From the NCBI GenBank assembly GCA_964385465.1, contig CAYLPJ010000002.1, positions 1 to 64,000 of the forward strand: a stretch of 64,000 nt of DNA, read 5' to 3'. How positions within the stretch are numbered: the first letter of the stretch is position 1; the number at the start of each line of letters is the position of its first letter. Both the position numbers and the translations under genes were made by a program. This stretch comes from CAYLPJ01 sp964385465 (lineage in GTDB: Bacteria; Planctomycetota; Phycisphaerae; SM23-33). This document shows, in pieces, positions 57,949 through 64,000 of the stretch. The notes beneath the pieces are model-generated. The model did not search any database and was not told where the DNA came from. It worked only from the letters and a program-made list of their open reading frames with translations.

Positions 57949-58513
57949 GGGTCGGCTCCTTGGCGGGCGTCTCCAGGGCCCGGGCGAGGTTCGCGCGGGC
58001 GCGGTGGATCAGCGTCTTGACGGTGTTGACGGGCATCTGAAGCACTTCGGCTATCTGCCGGTACCGCATGTTGCCGAAGGCGTAAAGGCTGATCGCCTCC
58101 CGCTGGCGGTCGGGCAGCTCGCCCAGGGCGGCCTCGACGGCCCGGCGGTGCTCGTCCGCCTCGGCCCGGCTCGAAGGCCCCGGCCGCGGGGAGGGCAGCT
58201 CCGCCGGCGGGCACGGCGACCGCCCCAGCACCGCCTCCCGGCGACGCCGGGCGTCCAGGCGGTTCAGGCACCGGTTGCGGACGATCCGCATCAACCACGG
58301 GCGGAAGCGCCCCCGGGGCTCGTACCGGACCGCCGTGCAGGCGACGGCCAGAAACGTCTCCTGGAGCACGTCGTCGGCCGCGGCGGTGTCGCCAAGAAGC
58401 ATCCGGGCGAAATGATGCACGGCCGTGGCGTGACGGTGGAAGAGGACGTCGAAGGCATCGGCGTCGCCCTCGCGGTACATCCGGATCAGGTCGTCGTCGC
58501 CCAGCGGCTCCAT
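57926..58513 (-). CDS. ECF-type RNA polymerase sigma factor
   Basis: 195 residues from the ATG at 58513 (GGGAG eight bases upstream). Region 2 is 'VHHFARMLLGDTAAADDVLQETFLAV' shortened to 'LLGDTAAADDVLQETF', then 'GRFRPWLMRIVRNRCLNRLD'. Region 4 is 'LPDRQREAISLYAFGNMRYR' with 'MPVNTVKTLIHRARANLARA'. It is followed by its zinc anti-sigma and a GspE-type ATPase, so it may control surface appendage or secretion genes. No clear promoter seen upstream. Confidence 0.93.
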   Translation of the reverse strand: MEPLGDDDLIRMYREGDADAFDVLFHRHATAVHHFARMLLGDTAAADDVLQETFLAVACTAVRYEPRGRFRPWLMRIVRNRCLNRLDARRRREAVLGRSPCPPAELPSPRPGPSSRAEADEHRRAVEAALGELPDRQREAISLYAFGNMRYRQIAEVLQMPVNTVKTLIHRARANLARALETPAKEPTRELRRDL

Positions 58514-58768
58514 GCTGTGCTCCCGCGTGCGGTTTCTCGCATCCACAGGACATAACAGCCGCCCGGGCGCGATTGTTTCACCCGGCGAGGAAAGACCGCC
58601 GGGGAAAGCGAAGCGGTCTCAGATGCGTTCGTTGCGGTTCCAGCGCCGGACGCGGCTCGTCCGGCAAGGCGGCCGAAGCATGCGATTTCGCAGCATCGCC
58701 GATGCAGGCCAACGCGGCCGGGCGGGCCGGGGACCAGCAGGAACGCGGCAAAACTCATCTGAGGCCGC

Positions 58769-59470
58769 TCAGCGTTCGAGCCTGGACAGCACGCCGGCCA
58801 GGTCGCGGACGGCGTCGGCCCGGCCGGTCGAGCCGGCCCGGTCGATCAGGACGGCGGCCATGCCGATCCCGGCCGGGCCGGCGATGTCCCACCGGGGGTC
58901 GTCGCCGACGAACAGGCAGTCTTCGGGTGAGAGTCCCAGCAGGCCGAGGATGTGCTCGAAGGCCTGGCGGGCGGGCTTTCGGTAGCCGGCCTCGACGCAG
59001 AAGGCCGCTGCGTCCACCGCGGCGTCCAGCCCGTGGCGGGCCAGTTCCTCCCGCCACAGCCACCCCGGGCTGCCCCAGGGGGTGTTCGAGAGGATCCCCG
59101 TGCGGAGCCCCCGCCGGCGAATCTCTGCAAGTGTGGGCAGGACATCGTCATACAGCACCGCACGGGCGAACGTGGGGGCCAGGAACCGCTGACAGAGCCC
59201 CCGCATGGCCTGCTCGTCGAGGTCCCCCGGCTCGAGGGCGAAGATGCGCTCAAGCCGCCCTTCCAGGGGCTTGACGCGTTCGTCGGGGCTGCCGCCCCGC
59301 TCGGCCTCGGCGCGGGCGGGCAGGTCGGCCTCGGGAACGCGGAGGCGGCCGCCCTCGCGGAGAAACGCGGCGGCCTCGGCGATGGACTCCGCCAGCACGC
59401 CGGGCCACTGCTCGTGCGTGTAGTAGCCGACCAGCGTGTTGCCCAGGTCGAAGAGGACCGCGCGAGTCAC
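58769..59470 (-). CDS. HAD-superfamily hydrolase
   Basis: 233 residues from a GTG whose first bases overlap the GNAT stop (GTGA). Motif I 'LFDLGNTLVGYY', motif II 'GILSNTPWG', motif III Lys in 'AGYRKPARQAF' and motif IV 'CLFVGDDPRWDIAG'. These fit a phosphoglycolate phosphatase or haloacid-dehalogenase-like phosphatase. The cap is inserted after motif I. Substrate unknown. Translationally coupled to the GNAT gene. Confidence 0.9.
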   Translation of the reverse strand: MTRAVLFDLGNTLVGYYTHEQWPGVLAESIAEAAAFLREGGRLRVPEADLPARAEAERGGSPDERVKPLEGRLERIFALEPGDLDEQAMRGLCQRFLAPTFARAVLYDDVLPTLAEIRRRGLRTGILSNTPWGSPGWLWREELARHGLDAAVDAAAFCVEAGYRKPARQAFEHILGLLGLSPEDCLFVGDDPRWDIAGPAGIGMAAVLIDRAGSTGRADAVRDLAGVLSRLER

Positions 59471-60036
59471 GTCGCCGCCCCCTCCCCGCCATCCAGGGCG
59501 ATCCAGAATCGCTTGACCAGCTTGCCCGTCTCCGGCGACGGGTCCTTGCCGTCGTACACCCCGCCGTTGGCGCGGATGACCTTCTCCGAGGCGACATTCT
59601 CCTCGTTGCACGTCACCAGCACGCGGCGGTAGCCCAGCCGGCGGCATACCTCCAGGGCCATCGCCAGCATCCGCGTGGCGTAGCCCTTCCTCCGCTCGCT
59701 CGGGCGAACGTCGTAGCCGATGTGACCGCCCTCGATCCGCAGCCGCGCGTTCAGTTCATGGCGCAGCCGCAACGTCCCCAGGATCCGCCGCCCGCGAACC
59801 AGCCAGTACAGCGTGGCCGGCACGCGGTCGGGGGCCAGGCCGACGCCGCGGCTGTGATTGCGGACCTCCTTGACCCAACCGTCGTAGTCCACCTCGACCC
59901 GCTTCCGCGTGCCCTGCCAGTACAGTTCCTCGACCTCGGCGAACTCGTTGACATACCCGAGCAACTCGTCCCGCCAGCCGTAGTCGGCCTCGATCAGCCG
60001 CAGGTGGTCGTCGCGCTGGTCTGTGCGGTCGGTCAT
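59467..60036 (-). CDS. GNAT-family acetyltransferase
   Basis: 189 residues from the ATG at 60036 (GAGAGGA upstream). The acetyl-CoA loop is 'GYDVRPSERRKGYATRMLAM' and the C-terminal half has 'VTCNEENVASEKVIRANGG', typical of a GNAT with a YitI/YkkB-like look. 'LDYDGWVKEVRNHS'-type N-terminus with 'RVPATLYWLVRGRRILGTL'. Acceptor unknown. Precedes the HAD gene with a 4-bp overlap. Confidence 0.9.
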   Translation of the reverse strand: MTDRTDQRDDHLRLIEADYGWRDELLGYVNEFAEVEELYWQGTRKRVEVDYDGWVKEVRNHSRGVGLAPDRVPATLYWLVRGRRILGTLRLRHELNARLRIEGGHIGYDVRPSERRKGYATRMLAMALEVCRRLGYRRVLVTCNEENVASEKVIRANGGVYDGKDPSPETGKLVKRFWIALDGGEGAAT

Positions 60037-60355
60037 GGGCGGTCCTCTCGGCCGGGCGCGGGCGCGTCCCGGCGGGGGCAGGGAAGCATACGCGGGGCGG
60101 CACGGACGTGTCAACGGCCCCGTCAGGCCCGGCTGCGTGCGGCGGATTTGCCGCGTAACTCAAGCCGCCGCCCCGAGGTAGCCGATACCACCTCCGTCAG
60201 GGGTCGCCGGGATCGTGCGGGCGTCAGAAAGTCCTTGCTCTTGAGATGCACAGCCGGTACAGATACCGAACTGTCCTCGTCGCGGAAGGACCGCCGGCGA
60301 GGCCGAGAGGGACCACGAACGACGACAGTCCTGGAACGACGAAAAGGAGTTACTG
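60037..60355. other. 319-bp divergent intergenic region
   Basis: Between the GNAT start (60036) and the DUF3467 gene (60356). No gene or RNA element was recognised. A weak sigma-70-like pair, TTGCTC (60235-60240) and TACAGA (60258-60263) with 17-bp spacing, may drive the DUF3467 gene, giving a leader of about 85 nt. Confidence 0.4.
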
Positions 60356-60751
60356 ATGGCTGAAGATCAGACCCCCAATGGCGACAATGCCGATCAACCC
60401 GTCGAGGAGCAGGCGCGGCAGCAGACCGGGCAGCAGCAGGTCCAGCTTCGCATCGACGAGTCCGACCTCCAGACCACCTATGCCAACGCCTTCCGCACCA
60501 ACGGCACGGCCGAGGAGGTCATCCTCGACTTCGGCCTCAACCTCATCGGCCCGGGCGGACAGGCCCCCGGCCAGCAGGCCCAGCAGCGCCCCCAGATCCT
60601 CTTCAAGGTCAACCAGCGGGTCGTGATGAACTACCTGTCGGTCAAGCGCCTGGCGATCACGCTCAGCCAACTGGTCCGCCGACACGAGGAACAGTTCGGC
60701 GAGCTGGAGCTGGACGTCTCCAAGCGCCGCACCGGCGGCGGCAACGCGTAG
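60356..60751 (+). CDS. DUF3467 family protein
   Basis: 131 residues; ATG after AAAAGGAG. A Gln-rich disordered N-terminus (1-27) is followed by the DUF3467 core: 'VQLRIDESDLQTTYANAFRT', 'AEEVILDFGLNLI', 'NQRVVMNYLSVKRLAITLSQ'. These small beta proteins occur widely in planctomycetes and other phyla with unknown function; the fold suggests a homo-oligomer. Isolated gene with its own leader and a strong downstream hairpin. Confidence 0.9.
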   Translation: MAEDQTPNGDNADQPVEEQARQQTGQQQVQLRIDESDLQTTYANAFRTNGTAEEVILDFGLNLIGPGGQAPGQQAQQRPQILFKVNQRVVMNYLSVKRLAITLSQLVRRHEEQFGELELDVSKRRTGGGNA

Positions 60752-60784
60752 CAGCCCGCCGGGCGCAACGTGAGACAGCAAACG

Positions 60785-60816
60785 CGGCGGCGCACCCCAC
60801 CCGGGATGCGCCGCCG
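60785..60816. terminator. strong hairpin between DUF3467 and SGNH genes
   Basis: CGGCGGCGCA (60785-60794) and TGCGCCGCCG (60807-60816) form a perfect 10-bp stem with a 12-nt loop in the convergent gap. It could serve both genes. Only a short TCTACT follows. Confidence 0.55.
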
Positions 60817-60831
60817 TCTACTGCGCGGTCA

Positions 60832-61980
60832 TCAGTGCGGCGCGGGGGCGGGCACGCCGCTGTATTCGTGCCCCGCCACCACCTCCCAGACCACCTGCTG
60901 AACGGCGCGGATCAGCTCGGCGTCCCGCTCGGCGTCGAACTGCTCGTACGGCGCGACCGTCATCCCTGCCGGACTGCCGCCGGTCAGCGTCGCGTAGATC
61001 GTCGCGGCCGCCACGTACGAGCCGATCGTGCCGGAGTCCCGCCCGTTGTGCGGCTGGTCGTTCATGTGCACGTTGTCGGCGTAGAGATTCAGCACCCCCG
61101 CCGAGCGGTCGAAGGTGTCCGGATCGAAGGCCGGGCGCTTCTTGTTGTTCCGCCGCGACTTGACGAAATACGCCTGGTTGCGTTGGAAGAATGCCTCGAT
61201 CCCCGGCAGCTTGCCCGCGCGGATGCGCTCGTCCAGCACGGCAAGGACCTCCCCCGCCGGGATCATCCGCACAGGGACCTCCAGGTCCGGATAGGCACCG
61301 TTCAGCCGCTTGACGAGCGTGACGAAGAAGTCACGACAGCACTGCACCCCGCCGCCATACTCCGCAGCGTAGGTGGCGGCGTAGGTCTTCTCGCCCTCGC
61401 GATCCAGCACGTCGGCCACGCTGGGCCACGTGGCGTAGACGTAGAACCGCCGTGTCGCTACGTTCTCCGTGTTGGCCGGAACAACGTCCCACTGCCCCAG
61501 TGAGGGCTTGCCCCTGGCCAGAGCGTAGTCGAGGAACGCCGAGGCGGCCTGGAACGTGCCGGCCGTAACGTAAGGCCACCGTTTGCGCACGTTGAGCTTC
61601 TCGTCCAGCTCGCGGCGGTACGGCTGAAGGACGAGGGCATCGAAGGTGAACTGGCTCAGGGCCCGGTCGTACTCGCCGTAGGGCTTGACCGTGTTGTACT
61701 TCCCCTGCCCCGGGCGGTTGCCGTGGTTGCGCTTGGAGAGGTGCTTGTCCAGGCTGTGCCCGCCTCCCAACTGCATGCCGTACTCGTACTTGCCCCCGGC
61801 GGCCTCGAAGAGCTTCGCCAGCCGCTCCAGGGGCACGCAGCGCGTGAGGCTGTTGCCCAGGTGATAGACGCGCAGCGTCTTGCCCGGCAGAGGCCGGGCA
61901 TCCGCCGCGCACGCCGCCGCACTGGCCGTCAGAATCGCGCCCGCCATCCCCGCCGAGGCCACCCAGCTCCGTAGAGTCAT
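60832..61980 (-). CDS. exported SGNH/GDSL-like hydrolase-fold protein
   Basis: 382 residues from the ATG at 61980 (AGGAGA upstream). A signal peptide spans about 1-26. The SGNH block I is 'VYHLGNSLTRCVP' (Ser44), and block V is 'YADNVHMND' (about D302, H305). Such proteins are esterases acting on polysaccharide acetyl groups or lipids; the Gly and Asn of blocks II-III are not clearly seen. A middle part with 'KRNHGNRPGQGKYNTV' is unassigned. Probably periplasmic. It follows the esterase gene 62034 by 53 bp and may share its transcript. Confidence 0.82.
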   Translation of the reverse strand: MTLRSWVASAGMAGAILTASAAACAADARPLPGKTLRVYHLGNSLTRCVPLERLAKLFEAAGGKYEYGMQLGGGHSLDKHLSKRNHGNRPGQGKYNTVKPYGEYDRALSQFTFDALVLQPYRRELDEKLNVRKRWPYVTAGTFQAASAFLDYALARGKPSLGQWDVVPANTENVATRRFYVYATWPSVADVLDREGEKTYAATYAAEYGGGVQCCRDFFVTLVKRLNGAYPDLEVPVRMIPAGEVLAVLDERIRAGKLPGIEAFFQRNQAYFVKSRRNNKKRPAFDPDTFDRSAGVLNLYADNVHMNDQPHNGRDSGTIGSYVAAATIYATLTGGSPAGMTVAPYEQFDAERDAELIRAVQQVVWEVVAGHEYSGVPAPAPH

Positions 61981-62033
61981 GCATCCGTCTCCTGTTGGGC
62001 CCGCGCCGGATGCGCCGGCCGCCGACGAAACGC

Positions 62034-63503
62034 TCACTTGCCCTCGGACTGCTTCTCCCAGCCGGGCCCGAGCAGCTTGTCCTTGACGAAGTGCTTCACC
62101 CCCGCCCACCCGTGGTAGCGCGGGTCGGACGCCTTGACCTCCCCGCCGGGGGTCTTGTTGTCGCCGGCCCAGACGTAGCTTTCCACGCCCAGTTCCCGCA
62201 GCCGCTCGTTCAGCTTGATGCCGAACTGGGGATGGTGCGTCGCGTTCCCCCCGGTCTTCAGCGCCGGCAGGACGTTCGCCTGCCCGCCGTAGACCAGCAG
62301 CATCGGCGGGTCGTCCTTGCTGGCGTGCTCGTAGGCCGAGAACTCCTTGATCCACGGCAGGATCGCCTTGCGGTTGGCCAGGAAGTGCTCGAACTGCTCG
62401 GCCTTGTCCTTCGGCAGCTCGCCGCGCGGGAAGAACGCGTGGGCGCCGTAGGTGATCTGCGGGATCCACTCCCGCATCTGCCCGGGGTCCAGCGACGTCT
62501 GGGCCTGGTGCGGCGTCGAGCAGGTCACCCGCGTGGACATCCGCGCGACGGGGTCCTTGCTTTCCGGATCGGCCATGTCGTCGTGCATGGCGATCCACGC
62601 CGAACTCGCCCCGCCCGCGCTGCCCCCGGTAAGGCTGATGCGGTCGCCGTCCAGCCGCAGGCCCTTGGCGTGGAAGCGGATGAACTGGATCGCCCGCACC
62701 GCGTCCAGCAGCGGCGCCGCGACCGGCACGGTCATCGGCGGGAACTGGTCGTACTCCGAGACGTACCTGTAGTTGATCGACACGAAGGCGATGCCGGCCT
62801 GGTTCCAGCTCGTGGCGCCCTCGCCGATGCGGCTGTTCATCTTGTCCAGCGCGCCCCAGCCGCCGCCGTGGATGTTGACGACCATCGGGAACGGGCCCTC
62901 GCCCCGGGGATAGTACACGTCGAAGGTGTGCTTGGCGTGCGGGCCGTACTGGCGGGAATGCACCTCCGGCAGCCGGGGGACGCGCTCGGCCTTGACGACG
63001 TCCACCCGGCAGGGAAGCTCCTCGCCGGCGAAGGGGACGTTCGCCTTGAAGCCCTTGCCCCCGCCGAAGACCTCCGTCACCGTCATGCCGATCAGCACGT
63101 TGCGGTCGGTGAGCTTGGGCATCTGGTCGAAGCGGACGTCCCGCGTGGCGACCAGCTTGCGCGACGGCAGGTCGTTCTCGCCAAGAGCCTGCTTCTTCAG
63201 CGGCGTGATGCGGTAGGTGAACTTGCCGACGACGCTCCGCGGCCTGACCTCGATGTACTCGTCGGTCGCCGCGACCAGCCCCCCGCAGTTCATGCTCAGG
63301 GTGCCCGGCTTGAGGTCGTACGGCGTGGTGAACCACGTCTTCTGCGTGCCCACCACCGGCTCGCCCGGGTCGGGGACCGGGTAGCGAGGCTTCCCGCCGG
63401 TGTCCTTGTAGTATTCGTCCATCGCGGCGGCCGGCGCGGGGGCAGACAGCGCGAGCAGGCACCCGGCCAGTGCGGTTGCGGCTCGTCGTCTACGGTGGTT
63501 CAT
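62034..63503 (-). CDS. exported alpha/beta-hydrolase (HSL-type esterase)
   Basis: 489 residues; ATG with AAGGA upstream. Signal peptide 1-28. An N-terminal about 160-residue beta domain precedes the hydrolase: 'MVVNIHGGGWGALDKMNSR' (oxyanion HGGG), nucleophile Ser295 in 'LTGGSAGGASS', a catalytic Asp probably in 'VYGGQANVLPAL' region and a His near 'KASDPRYHGWAG'. It resembles hormone-sensitive-lipase-type esterases that deacetylate polysaccharides. Followed in the same direction by the SGNH gene, suggesting joint action on an acetylated substrate. Confidence 0.85.
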   Translation of the reverse strand: MNHRRRRAATALAGCLLALSAPAPAAAMDEYYKDTGGKPRYPVPDPGEPVVGTQKTWFTTPYDLKPGTLSMNCGGLVAATDEYIEVRPRSVVGKFTYRITPLKKQALGENDLPSRKLVATRDVRFDQMPKLTDRNVLIGMTVTEVFGGGKGFKANVPFAGEELPCRVDVVKAERVPRLPEVHSRQYGPHAKHTFDVYYPRGEGPFPMVVNIHGGGWGALDKMNSRIGEGATSWNQAGIAFVSINYRYVSEYDQFPPMTVPVAAPLLDAVRAIQFIRFHAKGLRLDGDRISLTGGSAGGASSAWIAMHDDMADPESKDPVARMSTRVTCSTPHQAQTSLDPGQMREWIPQITYGAHAFFPRGELPKDKAEQFEHFLANRKAILPWIKEFSAYEHASKDDPPMLLVYGGQANVLPALKTGGNATHHPQFGIKLNERLRELGVESYVWAGDNKTPGGEVKASDPRYHGWAGVKHFVKDKLLGPGWEKQSEGK

Positions 63504-63549
63504 GCGGCGTTCCTTCTGTTGGCGGTAGTGTTCGCGGCGGGCCGGCGGG

Positions 63550-64000
63550 CTACTCGACGGCCCCGCGGAGTATAACGTCGTCGGTGCGGTCGCGGTCCCC
63601 GAAGCTGCCGAGGTAGCCGCCTCTCTTCGACCCCCAGAAGACCAGCCGGACCTCCACGGGTTGGGTGACCTTCCTCAAGGCGTCCGCCCGGTGCAGCGGC
63701 AGCTCGATCTCCTGCACGCCGCGGGGCAGCCCGACCGAGGCGATGGCGGCGTCGGCGCCGAAGCCCGTCGCCGAGGTCAGCACGGCCACGTGCAGCCCGG
63801 TGCGGTCAACGCGCAGGGGCACCAGCAGCGAGCCGAGGGAAAGCGTCTTGCCCTCGGCGGGCGCGACGGTGAAGCTCAGGTGCGAACCGGCCTCGATGGC
63901 CTCCCCGAGCGTCTCGGCATCCGGGCCCCAGAACAGCATGCAGTGGCGGAACGGCCTGGTCCCGCCGCGCAGCCCGGGCCCGCGGCGGATGGTGGCGGGG
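63550..64000 (-). CDS. partial protein of unknown function (5' end outside window)
   Basis: The frame is open from the stop at 63550 to the window edge; only the last about 150 residues are seen. An internal Met occurs at 63939 but the frame continues upstream with the same composition ('RRGPGLRGGTRPFRHCMLFWG'). The visible part ends in a beta-rich sequence ('ASVGLPRGVQEIELPL', 'VEVRLVFWGSKRGGYLGSFG') that resembles the carbohydrate-binding tail of glycoside hydrolases. It is upstream of, and in the same direction as, the esterase gene (46-bp gap), so it may form one operon with the two hydrolases. Function not assigned. Confidence 0.6.
   Translation of the reverse strand, partial: PATIRRGPGLRGGTRPFRHCMLFWGPDAETLGEAIEAGSHLSFTVAPAEGKTLSLGSLLVPLRVDRTGLHVAVLTSATGFGADAAIASVGLPRGVQEIELPLHRADALRKVTQPVEVRLVFWGSKRGGYLGSFGDRDRTDDVILRGAVE

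Overview
The window is about 64 kb of GC-rich bacterial chromosome. The gene content points to a planctomycete, most likely of the Phycisphaerae or a neighbouring class. Evidence includes two proteins with PEP-CTERM-type anchors (one also with a dockerin-like calcium repeat), a Tat-exported arylsulfatase, two ECF sigma operons (one with a 1409-residue membrane-anchored beta-propeller partner), DUF3467, a GT4/GH57 pair, and many secreted hydrolases of unknown substrate. This assignment is inferred from families; no rRNA is present. One tRNA gene (tRNA-Phe) is present, and no CRISPR array was seen.

Layout. 1-2.65 kb: a mobile segment with a 57-bp direct repeat at both ends, a secreted GHL10-like protein, and an IS30-type transposase cut short at a tandem 23-mer. 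2.8-13.5 kb: sulfatase, YjbQ, a lone secretin lipoprotein, a coiled-coil exported protein, apt, a LamG/PEP-CTERM protein, a group 2 sigma-70, an RNase Z-like hydrolase, a GH-like TIM barrel and an AEC transporter. 13.6-20 kb: ileS, a small membrane protein, then a nitrosative-stress operon (ferredoxin plus hcp) behind an FNR/HcpR-type palindrome at the class II activator position. 20-31 kb: a duplicated nucleoside-diphosphate kinase, an MBL hydrolase, aroB, pyrD, a glycogen-synthase-like GT with GH57, a UroD-family protein and metK.

31-43 kb: a carbamoyltransferase/SxtJ pair divergent from a secreted ADP-ribosylglycohydrolase with dockerin and PEP-CTERM tail; a sedoheptulose-7-phosphate isomerase homologue; a wbpA / wbpB-wbpD-wbpE set that would make UDP-2,3-diacetamido-glucuronic acid for surface polysaccharide; and a GH71-like/FGE-fold fusion. 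43-51 kb: a GNAT gene that has lost its in-frame stop, tsaD, an S41 protease, a protein that looks like a tandem kinase plus pseudokinase, tRNA-Phe and a SurA/PpiD-like chaperone. 51-64 kb: an ECF sigma plus giant sensor; a second ECF, anti-sigma and GspE operon in which GspE carries a GspF-like half domain; GNAT/HAD; DUF3467; and two exported hydrolases, ending in a partial gene.

The most unusual points are the kinase/pseudokinase protein at 46786-48477, the GspF-GspE fusion behind its own ECF/anti-sigma-HTH pair, the predicted redox promoter of the hcp operon, the duplicated NDK, and several sigma-70 promoters whose -10 box lies only 6-13 nt before the start codon. All functional statements rest on motif recognition by eye; no database search was run.
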